From Ptychodera flava (taxonomy: Eukaryota > Hemichordata > Enteropneusta > Ptychoderidae), in the NCBI RefSeq assembly GCF_041260155.1, contig NC_091944.1, forward strand, positions 15,821,272 to 15,885,271: a stretch of 64,000 bases of DNA. Reading direction: 5' to 3'. The notes below the pieces were generated by a model. The model was not told the DNA's origin, made no database searches, and saw only the letters and a list, made by a program, of their open reading frames with translations. Each line of letters starts with the position of its first letter. The stretch's first letter is position 1. The position numbers and the translations under genes were made by a program. Of the stretch, positions 1 to 12,967 are shown in pieces.

Positions 1-347
1 GCACCTCGAAAGTGAAAGACTTAAACTTTTGCTCTAACTTTCCTCAAGGAATCTTTCAATCATTCTCTTTCAAAATCAAGAATAAAATTAGGGGGTCATC
101 GCGCAAACTTTGGTACTAGAGAAACAAATCACCCGGCAAGATTTACCGATATTAGAAATTCAAAATGGCCGCCATCCCTGTGTTAACTCTATAAAGAAAA
201 ATAAAAATTTTCGAATTTCGAAAAACTAAGCCGGTGAAAAGTTTTCTTTCACCAAGAGCTTCAAAATGAACCCCCACATGTGGTATATCAGAAGAGAATT
301 GTAAAAATTTGAGAGTACGAATGTCTGTCCCCGAGGTGCGTTCTACC
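1..347 (-). mobile_element. TTAA-type MITE, family 1, nearly complete copy
   Basis: A roughly 350-bp non-coding unit ending in cgaggtgcgttctacc followed by TTAA (348-351). The same unit recurs, with the same internal landmarks (a 'ggccgccat' block, a 'ttttcgaaaaactaag' block and short inverted ends), at 12614-12963, 52321-52679 and as a remnant at 54500-54594. The start is cut by the window edge. It lies downstream of the last visible PIDD-like exon. No coding capacity is seen. Confidence 0.75.
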
Positions 348-420
348 TTAAAACGACAGGAAATAAGAGTATCCTATACATCATGCCATTTTCAATATAG
401 ACTTTAAAATGAGTACCTCA

Positions 421-748
421 TACCAGTGTGATGCTCCTCGGGGATAGAGATTACAATATTCTTTTGGTCTATCACTCATGGGGCCCATTTTGAAACTCAT
501 GAAGTAAAAGTTTCCACGGGCTTAGCTTTGCGAAAATGAATAATTTTATTTTTCTCTCATAGAAATACCACATGGATGGTAGCCATTATGAATTTCAAAT
601 CTACCTAAAAATTGGTTAATTTGTTTCTCCAGTGCCAAACTTTACACGGTGACCCCGGATTTTCATTATTGAGTTAGAAAGAAAACGGGTGATTTGCTTG
701 AGGAAACTTTGTGCAAAAATGTGTCTTTAAATTTCGAGCCGCGAAACC
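421..748 (+). mobile_element. TTAA-type MITE, family 1, diverged copy
   Basis: A second, more diverged copy of the 350-bp family, in the opposite orientation to the copy at 1-347. It shares the 'cctcggggata' start region, the 'gggcttagctttgcgaaaatg' core and the 'ggtgaccccggat' block, and ends in cgagccgcgaaacc followed by TTAA at 749-752. The left end is poorly preserved. Confidence 0.6.
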
Positions 749-827
749 TTAAGTTGCTTTATGCTTTTGTGGAAATGATTGGGTAATGATTCAAACAGTT
801 GCAGGTAATTTCCCCTTACATGCATAC

Positions 828-3800
828 CTTGCCCTTCACAGGACACGGCAGTTCGAACTTTAATTTACAGTAAACAGATTCATCGTCGTCACTATTCCTA
901 GTCCTCGTAAAGATCACATATCCTTGCACGCGGTCATCGCCATAGTTGTCGCCGCTCGGGTCAAAGGACACGGTCAACTCGGCCCAACACCGGCGTTCCG
1001 CGTAGAACGTTAGATACTCTTCGCTGCCCTTGTCGATCTTGAACTGATCTCCACCAACATGAAGGTAAACCCTCTCTCCCTCTGGCAGGTCGATATCACG
1101 GGAAGATGGAAGAGAAGAATTTTTCCTCCAGTCCTCTTTTTTCATCTCTTCAAGACGTTCTTTGCACATGTCACTCACAACGCAGTCGACGTAAAGGTTT
1201 TTGGGGTTCTCCTTGTGGCGCAGAAGAATAAAGTTTACAACTTTACAGTTTTTTCGCGCCATTCCAGTGGCCTTTCGAGCAGTCTTTTCCACTTCAATCC
1301 CAGCATCGGCAAGAGCAACAACGAAGCGAGTACAACCCCTGTTGAAATAAAGAAAAACGGTGGAATGGTGTCAAATAAACGTGAAAAGTTTAAAGCCCCA
1401 TTAGCTGCATCTTTTAGAATTATATTTTATAATTTTACTTTTAAGCTAAATTAAGTTTGTAAGAATATACTAAGGTGTGTGTATACACTCATTATTAATT
1501 AACTGCCCGTTGGGACTGCACATGCAATTCTGAACACGATAAAGATTACACTGCGATTAAATATTTGCCTAAACATTAAATTGCAGCCACATGTGGAAAA
1601 GTAAAAACCGTGGATACTGTGCATATCTGCACTGAAATCTGCACATAAACTGCACAGAGTAGCCTAATGTAATGCATAGGGTTGAATGTTTTCAATTGTG
1701 GCATTGTATGTTCTGTTTCCCTTTCAGAGAAAACCGGGGAGAATATGAAGATATTTCAAGAGTGGGGCTAGTTGGGCTTTAAAATGCAGATTTAATTAGT
1801 CCACGTGTTGGAAGAGAGTATAGCTGCATCTTGATGATGCAGAGTGAAAACTCATACTTCCCAAGAAATTCATATGAATGTATTACGGTGGCTTACTGAG
1901 GCCACATTACTCCTATGGCCTCATTAAGCCACCGTATATATGAAACCTCTCCCGTCTTGGTCCCATTTTTACGTACATCGGCGCACATTATGCGAAGTGG
2001 CAAATTAAAAGTTTAGTGAGTCTTGGGCTTTATCAAAGTTTCCGTACATCCAAACGATAGAAAATCACTACGAAATCCCTTAAGAAGCAAGTATCATATT
2101 CATGGAAGACTTTCACTGAAGACTCGAAGTGAATTGCTATAGTATCTGGGCCACAATTTTTTCGAATTTTCATTCCATGCATCGTCAAAAATGCGATAGC
2201 CCAATCACAATATCACAATACTGCCCGTTATCCCCTGGTATGGGTGTCCGCTGCCCGGCAATACTCGGGTCTCAAACACAACTTCACATTACCCTGACAG
2301 CAAATCGGTACTCTGAGCTCTGTACCATGCACGAAATACTGAGCCTTGAGAAAAAGAAAGTAAGTTTACGTGATTCAGACAACTTGAGTCCTGCAGAGTT
2401 TTGACATTATATCGAACGGTGTAATAGCTTAAAATATGCTCTAATGCTAACCTTGCTAACTTGGTTGTAAAGCTGAGGCACCTTTCTGTACATTGAATAC
2501 CAGCAACTTCCTCCGTGACGTCATGCCAACGATCATTGCCACCATCTTTAAGGAGTGTCAAGCTCTTTGTCTCGCTCGAGTTCGATTGGAGAGGGCCGCA
2601 GCTTGGCAAAGAGAGTTCAAAGGCAACTGGTTTGGAGATGTCAGCGTCTGACTGTAATTCGAGAACTGTTCCCAAAGCGAACACATTGCCAGCATTTTCT
2701 TCAACCAGTTCTCGAGCGCGAACGGCGATTTTTTCGTCGACATTCATGAGCTGCGCGATAACAGAAAGTTGAAATTGCAAGAGATGTAAAACGAAAAGAG
2801 TAAGAAATTTAACTTTAGAAAGAGTGTTATGACTGTATCTGAAAAAAAGATATTTCCGCGACAGACAATAATGACAACTGTCGTGGTGAATGACAGACAA
2901 TACGTTTCGTACACCGAAGATCTTTTTATCGACCACACTCGTACTCGACTTGCAGCGCCGAGTATGAATCACTCTGTAATCACTGTACATATACAACGGC
3001 CTGCCTATCCATTATTATGATCAATATAATTCCTACAAATGTAGTTATATATTCATTTTATCGACATTAATATGTCTATAAGTAGAACTTTAATCTAAAT
3101 TCAACTTCTCAATGTTTGAAAGAAAAATTTCATATACGGCGACCGCTTGGACGTCATGACAATTAATAGCTACTCTGCTAGCCAAAGGCAAAATGATTTT
3201 ACCGAGATGGATATTTTAGCCCCTGTTTTGGAACATGATTTTGCAATTGGAGTATTGCAAATATATTTGATGAATTGTACTCTTAAATTGTAAGTCACCA
3301 TATGCCGTAAGCTGATCGATACCTGAGCTGTAATTTTCGCGCGTTTTCTGTCCTTGTCGTCCGTTCCAGTTGTGTCAATCTCGACGTCCCCGTTCTTGCA
3401 CGAAACGACTAGATCGTCCCCGTTTGTCAGCTGAAAGGAATACTGTTTTGGTTTTGACACTAGCGTTACCACCGACGATTTTGGAATCTCTGCTTTGATG
3501 ATATTAACCTCCTGCAAAGAGAAAAAAGTTGTGATATGTAAAACTAAAATATGACTGTGCAATCTTAATTGGCGTCTTTATGGAAGCAATACAAATGTCT
3601 ACAAAATGCACTTTCTTGTCCCCATTTAAGTTCCAGGAACACGATTGGAACCAATGGGAGGACTGGATCTTCATATGTTTCAAATTTCTCAAAAGCGTTT
3701 TTTACCAAATCGCTGAATGTTGCAAAATAATAAATTACTCTTAAAAAGAAAAGAAGATGAGCTTACATTTGCAGGTTAAAATGACTTTACTTCACCATCC

Positions 3801-6800
3801 AATTATCCAAAATTAGTTCCAATCGTGTTCAGGGTGATAGCATGTACATTTCCAAAAAAATTCTAGACTTGGTCACATTACACGTGATATCAGTATTTGT
3901 AATCATTTTCATGACATATATTATTCCCGTTTTTGCAACGCTCGCTAGGTCTAACGACTCATCTGCCACTTTCCCCGAATTCAATTGGAGACGTTTCCAC
4001 CTCTTACAACGTAACTATGACGCTATTACGTCACAAGTATTGAACCAATAGCGCTCCTTACACACATGGCAGCTTTCAAAAAATTTACTTGTGCGCTAGA
4101 GACGCTTTAATCCAATTTTCAATATTTTCAATATTACCTTCCAACTTTTCAAACCTACAGAGTTGCCATCGCTGTCGATCGACCTAACCACTGTATCGCG
4201 TGTCCTGTCATTAGGCCTCCGTGACCCTTGACCTGATCTCATGGCAACAACAGGTGGTCGATCGAAACACCCCTTTTCGATGCCAATGTTGTAGACCTCA
4301 GTCTCAACACGTTCTCCATCGGACGGCTGCAAGGATTCTGGCGGATGTTGGAGAATCTCGGTGGAAATTTTACACGGTTTTCTGACTGAATTCGGTGCAA
4401 TTTCGTATTTCATCTGGTCTGATACGTCGATCACTTGTTTCTAAAGGATGGAAGACGAGAACATTCAATATTAGGTGAAGATGTCAACTTACTCATCGAA
4501 ACGCCAATGAACAAATCGATCATAATCAAAAATGATATTTTTGGACGATTTGGATTTCTCACTGTTCTTGAAGAAAGATTGCAGTTGCTCTTAACAAAAT
4601 AAAACTGCAAATTAATTAAGACTGCCTTATGTAGTATGTAGTATTTATTTATTAAAGTGACATGTGACATCACTAAAATCATATACATCACTTGAAAAAA
4701 AAATACAATATCTATAGAGTGAGTGGTCACCCAGCCCAACGGGCTTATAAGTCACTATAGTATTGGAACCATTGAAATACATTTGGCACTCAAATAAAAG
4801 TACAACAAAAATCTATTTAATATCATTTCTGAAATAAAGTGCTACGTCGCCTATGAAATGCCTTGACTATATACTTCGCTGTAATTCTAGTATTATTTTC
4901 CATTAGGAATACAAGTTTTCGAGTGTCGTCATATAAAACAAAATCTTGGTTTGAAAGTCTTAATGTACTATATAAGTGGTCACGAAGGTCATTGTACAAG
5001 GAACAGTGAAACATAAAATGTATTTCATCTTCAATTTCATTTGAAGAACACAACTGACAGGTACGTCTTTCTACACATTCGCCTCTATATCGGCCAGTTT
5101 CGATACGGAGTGGAAGAATACCGAACCGTAATTGAGCAAGTAAAGATCTTTCGGCTCTTGATAAATCTAATAATAAATATTTTTCTGTTCCAAAATTAAA
5201 CTTAAATTTGGCATATGTACGCAATTTTGGCTTGTTTTTTACAAAGTCAGACCAATTTTTAGTACAGTCTGTTTGTTTTTTTAATTCTATATTGTGAATG
5301 TTGCAAGGGAAAATATGATCTATGTCCAAGAACTCAAATATATTGTACATTTCAGATGACCAGTTATTAATATTCAATGAGTGGTCCCACAAAAAAATTT
5401 TCTTTGTCAATCTACTTTCATCTAAGCAGCACAGACGATTCCATAACCGGGCTTTGTTTACCCAGTGCCTTGTGATACATGTATTCCAACCTGTGTCGCC
5501 ATTTACTGCTAATATTGGTGCAAATTTATTAACCCCAGGAAAAATCTCAAAGCCCTGTTCTGCACCGTTTCACACACTTTATACGTATTGTAACCCCAAG
5601 CTCCTGAGCAATAGTCTAAGATCGGCACCACACAGACATTATATATTTTTGTGTACGTCTTAAATCCCATATTACTTAAAAAACTTAATTTCGACATAAC
5701 TGCACCAAGGGCCCTATTTGCCGATTCGGCAAGAGCTGCTGCTGTTACAGAGAAATCAAGGTGCTCATTAAGTAAAACTCCAAGATATTTATACTGTGTA
5801 ACAAAATCTAAATTGACATTTCCAATGTGAAATTGAAACTCGCTACGACTGCTATTTTTTCTTCGAAAGTGAACAACTTTAGATTTAAGTGCGTTCGCTG
5901 TCAAGCGCCAATTTTTACACCAGACATTAACTGGTCAAGCATCTTTTGCAAGTTCATTTCTGAATCTGAAAACAAAACAATATCATCAGCAAAGAGTAGC
6001 ATACAGTAATTTGATCCACCAATCTTTATCCCACAATCTAAGGTTTGAAATCACTAACCATATCATTAATAAACAAAGAAAATAGAGTTGGTGATAAATT
6101 ATCTCCTTGTCTAACACCTGTAGTTGTGTGAAATGTAGCTGATTGAGATTTAAAACTGCATTTGTATCGCTATAAATTGCTTTTATGGAGGAATACATTT
6201 TACCATCTATACCATTCATCAATAACTTGTAAAGTAAACAATCTCTATCTACAAAATCAAAAGCCTTACGTAGATCAAGAAATGAAGCAAACGTTGGTAG
6301 ATTCTCATTCATTCTATTGCGAATGATGGTAGTCAGAGCATAAATATGGTCTTGACAAGACCTATCCTTTCTAAATCCATTCTGTTCCTCTGCTAAAATT
6401 TCATTACATTCTAAATAATTTAAAAGTCTACAATTCAAAAACGAGCTGTACAATTTCGAGATAGTACTTTGCAGACTGATGCCTCGTCTACGTGGGTCAG
6501 ATGATGTATCTTTAGGTATGGGAATAATAACAGCCGTTTTCCAAGGTGATGGCATGATACCAGTGTCAAAACATAATTGAAACAAATGTACCAGGACCTC
6601 TATTGTGTGTTTATTTTTCAAAACCTCATACGGGATACCATCTATGCCAGAACTTTTACCACTTTTTGCTCTCTTTACAACCTTGTCTATTTCGTCGTAA
6701 ATAATATTTCTGTTGAGTTCTTGATTTGGCAGATAAGTTGGACCCGACATATTTTGTTCCATCAATATCTTATGTGTTTTTATGGCTGGCTATGATTGCC

Positions 6801-8495
6801 TATTGAAGTCTGTACTGGTATAGCGGCATTGCCTACAATCATGTACATATACGTGAACTACTGTTTTATCGCGACATTGAATTTGTAAGCTTGTAATGTC
6901 CCATTTACAATTGTTTCATGACATAAGTTTTGCCCTAAGGGTAGTTCTCTAACTTTAAATCAAACATTTGTAAGAGCAAGAGAGGGTCAATGGTGCGATA
7001 CAAAACCTTGCATATCAAGCCTCATGCATATGCTACCCGCCAATGGTTAATTGTAAACTACACTGACACCATAGCCCTGCCTTCACATCTATGTCTTCCT
7101 GGCATTGCACGCCCTCTAGCTGGAAATACACAAAACTTTACGTAGACCCACACTGTAACAAGTATACTGAACAATTACCCGTTCGTCTGGGTGTATCTGT
7201 GTCGTGTGCTTTTCTCCCTTCTTTAAAGACTGTACGTGATGGTGAACGCCGTCTCTTTCACCGTTTCGAGAATTGTGAGTAGCCGACCCTCGCCATTTTC
7301 TGTATTCTTTTCCTCACCTGCCGAATATATGAATAGAATGATATCTTGGTATGTAAAAATCAATTAAAGCTGCTACGCGTTTTCTGTGTGACAAAACCAT
7401 AAATCTGACCAAATACGTGTTCTATTATTAGAGTGACCACCTGGATTATGTCATACTGAGTCTCAAAAAATTGGTCATTTATGTCACAGTTTGCATCAGG
7501 GTGTCTCAGCAGGAGACCTAAGCGAACGTGTCCTCGGATACGAAATCACTATTACTATACTGATGTCATGGCAACAATGACGCAAAGGTAACACAAATCA
7601 CAAAAAAGCGATCGATAATTGAGGGCGTTGAAACAGACTCAAACAAAATGTCGTCGACATGTATTGTCTGACACGTAAGCTGACCTGTCTTGTACAAAGA
7701 TTTACACGCGCTCTAGTTTTTGAAGTAACATGAAGATAAAATCACCAAGCATACTCACTCTGTCGTCTGTTGTTTTATCACGTGGACCAATAAACTGCGT
7801 TGATCTGATGGATAATGCTTGTTTTGATATTTCCTAATAGCGTCAACACCCTCAAGGCAGACGGCGAGGGGAGGGTCTTGCAGAGGGTTGCCATCCAGCT
7901 TCAAGCTTTGCAGATTTGCTAAGGACTCCCCAAAGGTGTTTGGGAGTCTGCGCAGGTTGTTGTTTCTTGCGTCCAGAAACTTGAGATTTCCTTGCAGACA
8001 TATATCCTCAGGTAAACTAGAAATCTCGTTGTTACTGATATTTAACTCTTTAAGCTCGGACAAAACCGACATGTTGTCTTGAAGTTTCTTCAATTTATTC
8101 GAGCAAATGTGAATGTGGCAAAGTTTTGTAAGAGCTGGGTCACAAAGTTGGGCAGGAAATTCTACAAACTCGTTCCAACCAAGATACAAATTTGTGAGAT
8201 TTTTCAAGTTGACGATTGATTTCGGCAATTCCTTCAATTTATTGCCAGTAAGATCAAGGTAAGATAAAGCGGGAAGGTCACAGATTGCCTTTGGGAACAC
8301 TGTAAACCTGTTGTTGCACAGTTTCAGAGTTTTTAAAACCGCCATTTGGACTATCTCTGCTGGTATCTCAGTGAGTTTGTTATTGTTCATGTTTAAACCG
8401 CACAGTTCACTCTTTCTAAGGACACTTGACGGAATAAATTTATAGCCTTTGTGGCTGTAGTCGAGTTCTGTCTCCTTCTCGTCTCTGCCTGCCAT
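828..8495 (-). CDS. PIDD1-like LRR-ZU5-UPA protein, partial (5 exons seen)
   Basis: Visible exons (minus): 7759-8495, 4138-4440, 3323-3511, 2452-2750 and 828-1338. The first encodes about eight leucine-rich repeats (motifs such as LKTLKLCNNRF and LSYLDLTGNKL) with the usual C-terminal cap, and opens with ATG at 8495 just after a likely 5'-UTR acceptor at 8510. The middle exons look ZU5-like (RWHDVTEEV, CLSFTT). The 828-1338 exon matches a UPA domain (RFVVALADAGIEVEKTA ... LYVDCVVSDM ... KLKFELP), as in ankyrins, UNC5 and PIDD. In PIDD this architecture nucleates caspase-2 or NF-kB signalling platforms. Exons 2-5 join in phase (0, 0, 0, 2). The LRR exon ends in phase 2 but exon 2 starts in phase 0, so a linking exon is missing from this model, or the LRR exon belongs to a neighbouring gene. 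No HFS self-cleavage motif or death domain is visible; the 3' end is probably outside the window (donor at 827), although read-through would stop at 816. Confidence 0.62.
1339..2451 (-). other. intron of the PIDD-like gene with a short hairpin
   Basis: Non-coding interval between two exons. The only structure seen is an inverted repeat: arms 1884-1904 and 1916-1936 (about 21 nt, one mismatch) around an 11-nt loop. Confidence 0.6.
3638..3829. mobile_element. foldback MITE, family 2, intact copy
   Basis: A 192-bp unit bounded by inverted ends aacacgattgg ... ccaatcgtgtt, lying in a PIDD-gene intron. A second copy is split in two: its left part is at 52984-53081 and its right part at 55488-55576. 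Non-coding. Confidence 0.7.
4740..6790 (-). mobile_element. degenerate non-LTR retrotransposon (LINE), RT and C-terminal region
   Basis: Broken reading frames on the minus strand together read as one reverse transcriptase. The N-terminal RT part (SGKSSGIDGIPYEVL, then EEQNGFRKDRSC, then LDLRKAFDFVDRDCLLYKLL) lies at 6765-6100. A catalytic LFADDIVLF box lies near 5965-6000. The post-RT region (VVHFRR ... QYKYLGVLLNEHLDF) is at 5509-5904, and a C-terminal zinc-knuckle-like segment (CQLCSSNEIEDEIHFMFHC) at 4823-5410. At least three frameshifts separate these parts, so it is inactive. No endonuclease is seen, which fits 5' truncation. It sits in the large PIDD-gene intron, in the same orientation as the gene. 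The left border is uncertain. A related fragment lies at 28272-29430. Confidence 0.85.
6791..7758. other. no gene recognised (intron of the PIDD-like gene)
   Basis: Between the LINE and the LRR exon. I searched the minus strand for the exon needed to join LRR exon phase 2 to the next exon's phase 0, and found no convincing candidate. Confidence 0.5.
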
Positions 8496-8509
8496 ATTGG
8501 TAGCTCAGT

Positions 8510-9334
8510 CTGAAACAGATATGGTAAAAAGATGAAGCCAATAAGCAGACAAATAAAACTCATAAAATCTCGATGAATATTCATGGAAACATTAAAGTCT
8601 TCCTTCACTATGTATGGACACAGAAATCTACTATTACGTCGTATGCTCTCTCTCCATGGCAACAAATGTGGTTTCTTTTTGACAACCTTATACACAAACG
8701 ATACGTTTGTATTTTTAGAATTTGATTTCTGTCAGAGAAAGTATACATTTCCTCCGAGGGTTAGAAGCTAAGCGTTGTCTCGCACTGTGTGCATCATTAT
8801 TCTTATAAAGCTATTTAGGCTTCATATGTGAAATTATTTCTGGTGAATAGATGAAATTGCTTGCATGAAGTAAATTGCTGATTTTTATTGTCAAAAGTTT
8901 CACGAACATAAAGGTCTCTTTATATAGCAGATTCACTCTAGTTCTCTATGTATAAGTTAGACTTCTGGGTCTCAGTCTCGCTTACATATAGACTACATGC
9001 ATCGGGGCTTCGAACGAATCCATTTACAGATACGTGCAAAATATATATTTGGTGGTTCTAGATCTCCGGCTCCCAATTGCCCTCCCCCCTAAAAAGTACC
9101 ACATATATTTCAAATGTGTGAATGACGTCAGAAAGTTTCCCGGTTTCCATAAATAGACATGACATTATTTAACACAACTTAATGTAGAACAATCCACCGC
9201 GATTCATGACGGCAGTTTAATCTTTAACTATTGAAAACCCTGTTGGTATTTAAGAAGAGATTTGTAAGTTTGAAGACATAATGTAAGATTTTTTGTAACC
9301 TCATGGAGACATGATCACTCATTTTTAATTATTT
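8510..9334. other. upstream region of the PIDD-like gene; nothing recognised
   Basis: The sequence just upstream of the LRR exon ends as a splice acceptor (ctgtttcag on the minus strand), so a 5'-UTR exon probably lies in or beyond this stretch. I could not place it or a promoter. Confidence 0.4.
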
Positions 9335-12284
9335 AGCAGTCAACGTACCGGTGGTGGCGTGTGCATCTATGTTCGTAACGATATTGCGTTTAAATCTCGC
9401 CATGACTTGGACAAGAGCAGCTTAGAATCAATTTGGGTAGACGTATTATTACCTAAGTCTCGCCCAATACTCATCGGTGTATGTTATAGACCACCAAAGC
9501 AAATTGATTTTACGATCTTATGGGTGAAGCGTGCGATGAGGGTAATGCTTTTCTCGATCGTGAAGCAATTATTCTCGGGGACTTTAATACAAACATATTG
9601 AAAAAAACAGCCAGCACTTGTAACACTTCTGCTAAATGCTTTAACGTACTTTACATCAGTATGTGGTTTGAAGCAATTGATCAAAGTCCCTACTAGAGTT
9701 ACAACGTCAAGTACTTCTATTTTAGATTTGATCATGGTTACTAATCAAGAAAATATAGTTCAATCTGGTGTTTTAGAAATCGGTGTCAGTGATCATTTGC
9801 CTATATTCTGCACACGTAAAATTTTCAGATCTCGAAATAATAAGCATAGTTCTGTACGTATTCGATCTTTAAAGCAGTACAGTGAGGAAGAATTTGTTAA
9901 GAAACTTGAGGATGTAAATTGGTCGGATGTAACAACTTGTTCTGATGTAGACCAGTCATGGTCAAATTTTAAATCTAAATTCATGTCTGTCATCGACTCT
10001 GTAGCACCTATCAAAGAAATCCGTATTAAACAAAGAACACAACCATGGATGACAAGTGAGATACTCAGTCTGATCAGGAGTAGGGATAAATTTCTGTCAG
10101 CGTTTAGGAAATCACAAAGTCAAAATGATTATGAAAAGTATCTTGAGTATCGTAATAAAGTTAATTACCAAAAGAAAAAGGCCAAATCTGACCACTATAT
10201 AAATGTGGTAAATAATAACAAACATAAACCAAAAAAGTTGTGGGAGGCTTTAAAAAGTCTCGGCTCGTCATCAAAATGCAAGACAAAATCTTCCAACATA
10301 GGTCTTACGATTGAAAACACTCTTTGCTTTGATAAAACAAAACTAGCAAATCACTTTAACGTATTCTTTACAACCATTGCCTCAAAGCTCGTAGAAAAAT
10401 TACCTGTTGGTACGGGCAGGTTTGGTGTGGGGTTTATATCTGACTTCTATCAAAAAATGAATGTGTCTACCGATTCTTTCGGCTTAAAAATGTGTCTCAT
10501 GATAAAGTGTATAAAACTCTGGCTAGTATAAGTGTGAATAAGGCTACAGGATTAGATAATCTCCCTGCCAAATTTTTAAAAGATGGTGCCAGTGTCATTG
10601 CAAGTCCAATTTGTCATATTGTTAACTTATCTTTATCTAAGGGTAGTTTTCCCCATGACCTTAAAGTGGCTAGAGTAGTTCCTCTGTTTAAGAAAAATTG
10701 TAAAACTGAAGTTGGTAATTATAGACCAGTATCTGTACTTAACATTATGTCTAAAGTCATGGAACGGCTTGTTTTTGATCAGTTAAATGATTACCTTGTT
10801 GAACACAATTTGCTGTATGAGCTGCAGTCTGGATTTCGTCCCAATTATTCAACTGACACCTGTTTGATTCATCTCTATGATGTTATCAAGCGTGAGTGTG
10901 ATCAAGGCAATTATACAGGTATGGTTATGCTTGACCTACAGAAAGCATTTGATACTGTAAATCATGACGTTTTATTACATAAACTCAGAGCAGTGGGTCT
11001 TGACAGTGTCACAGTAAGTTGGTTTAAGTCCTATTTAACTGATCGCAAGCAAGTGGTTGACGTAAATGGAATCATCTCATCTGAAAAGTGTATTTCATGT
11101 GGTGTGCCACAAGGGTCAATACTGGGACCGCTTTTATTTTAATTTATGTAAATGATATGCCAGCAGCTGTTAAGTGTAAGATTCTATTGTACGCCGATGA
11201 TTCGGCTTTGTTTGTATCTGGCAAAGACATAAATGAAATACAGGAGGCGTTGAGTAGTGAAATGGAGACAATTCAGGAATGGTTAGTTGACAACAAGTTG
11301 TCTTTGCATCTCGGTAAAACCGAGTCAATTCTATTTGGAACAAAAAGAAAGTTAAAAAATTCAAACGAACTACAGGTCAAGTGTTGTGGAACTGACATTG
11401 AGTCAAAGCGGCAAGTTGCATATTTAGGAGTAAAATTAGATCAGTCGCTGTCGGGTGATTCCATCGTAAATGATATTGTCAGTAAATGTTCTAAAAAAGT
11501 GAAATTTCTTTACAGAAATGCAAGGGATTTTAAACTTGATATAAAGAAGCTCCTTGTCTCGGCGCTGATTCAATGTCACTTCGATTATGCTTGTTCTGCA
11601 TGGTACTCTGGGCTTACAAAACGATCTAAATCACGGCTACAAGTGGCTCAAAATAAAGTTATCAGATTTCTGTTGAATGTCCCGCCTAGAGCTCACATTG
11701 GGCCGGGCGAATTCCGTCAAGTAGGTATGTTGCCTGTTGAACAGAGAGTAAACCAACTTAAACTTAATCATATGCATAATATCTTCAATGACCATGCTCC
11801 CGATTACATGAGAAATCAAGTACAAAGATACATAAGCTGTTACAATACAAGAAATAGTGTTGCATCTTTCAAGATTCCAAGGGTAAAAGGTTGTGGCATT
11901 AATTCCTTTAATTATACAGGTTCCGTAATTTGGAATAGTTTACCTTTGTCACTAAGACAATGTGAGTCAATTAGTGTGTTCAAAAAAGAGTAAAAGACCA
12001 CTTAATGTCAAGAATGTTTCTCTGATTTTAATGAATGATATATATCTATCTACACTTTTTAAAACATAATTGTCATGACATTTTCCCAATGTATTCCAAT
12101 AGATCAAGCAGAACAATTGCCGTCTTGTCAAAATCAAATCCGTCATTTTGTTTTTTTTAACATCGAGGACCACAATGGAAATAAGCATCAATTGCTTTCT
12201 TGTGTTATCCTCGGCAGTAATGTGAAATGTACATTTTATATATTTTATTTTAATTGCCAAATAAATTCAATTCAATTCTATTCA
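9335..12284 (+). mobile_element. near-complete LINE (CR1/L2/jockey-like), 5'-truncated, frameshifted
   Basis: Begins inside an apurinic endonuclease domain (GGGVCIYVRNDIAF, then CYRPP, LGDFN, VSDHLPIF), followed by a linker and a full reverse transcriptase. RT landmarks are NKATGLDNLPAKFLK, GNYRPVSVLNIMSK, QSGFRPNYSTDTC, LDLQKAFDTVNHDVLL (near 10930-10980), GVPQGSILGPLLF (11100-11140) and LLYADDSALF (about 11187-11216). The C-terminus ends in the usual VIWNSLPLSLR ... VFKKE. Frameshifts occur near 9520-9600, 10480-10520 and 11140, so no single ORF remains, but decay is slight. The 3' end is aataaattcaattcaattctattca, a pentamer-type tail typical of CR1/L2 clades. It lies upstream of the PIDD-like gene in the opposite orientation. 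Confidence 0.92.
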
Positions 12285-12613
12285 GTGAACATGTGCATCA
12301 TATATAGGACACGCAGATGATAAATTAACCTTGGAGAGCGAGCCGTGCGCAAATGCATATACACACAGATATCTGACAATATTGAGAAAATTTCACTCTC
12401 CTGTTCCCCGCCGCTACCTGAAGCGCACAGAGAAATGTTAGGTGAATAGTTCTTGTTCAGGGAGGCCATAGATTTATTGCAATATTCTTCATAGACTTAA
12501 TGAAGTTGGTCGTGCCAACAGTTGTTCGCAAGCGATTTCTTGACGAACGCGAAGGTAGTTCTTTCAAGTATCATCGGGTTGGGAACATGCGGGTGGCCAA
12601 TCTTCCTTATTAA

Positions 12614-12963
12614 GGTAGACCGCACCTCGGGGACAGACATTCGGGCTTTCAAACTTTTACAATTCTTTTGTGATCTACCACTTGTGGGAGCTCATTTTAA
12701 AGCTCTTGGTGTACGAAAACTTTTTATCGGCTTAGTTTTTCGAAAATCGAAAATTTTATTTTTCTTCATAAAGTTAACACAGGCATGGCGGCCATTTTGA
12801 ATTTCAAATATCGGTAAATCTTGACTAATTTGTGTCTCTAGTACCAAATTTGCACGGTTACCCCCGATTTTTATTCTTGATTTTGAAAGAGAATGGTTGA
12901 AATATTCCCTGAGGAAAGTTTGAGCAAAAGTTAAAGTATTTCACTTTCGAGGCGCATACTACC
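12614..12963 (+). mobile_element. TTAA-type MITE, family 1, complete copy
   Basis: A 350-bp unit starting GGTAGACCGCACCTCGG and ending CGAGGCGCATACTACC, so the ends are inverted repeats. It is flanked on both sides by TTAA (12610-12613 and 12964-12967), the target duplication expected of piggyBac or Kolobok elements. The right TTAA is also the left border of the next element. Confidence 0.85.
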
Positions 12964-12967
12964 TTAA

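Noticed and set aside
4493..4589. Possible extra exon of the PIDD-like gene (splice-like borders, 97 nt, the right length to fix the phase gap)
   Set aside because: In the frame required by the LRR exon it meets TGA after nine codons. The open frame (QLQSFFKNSEKSK...) needs a different entry phase.
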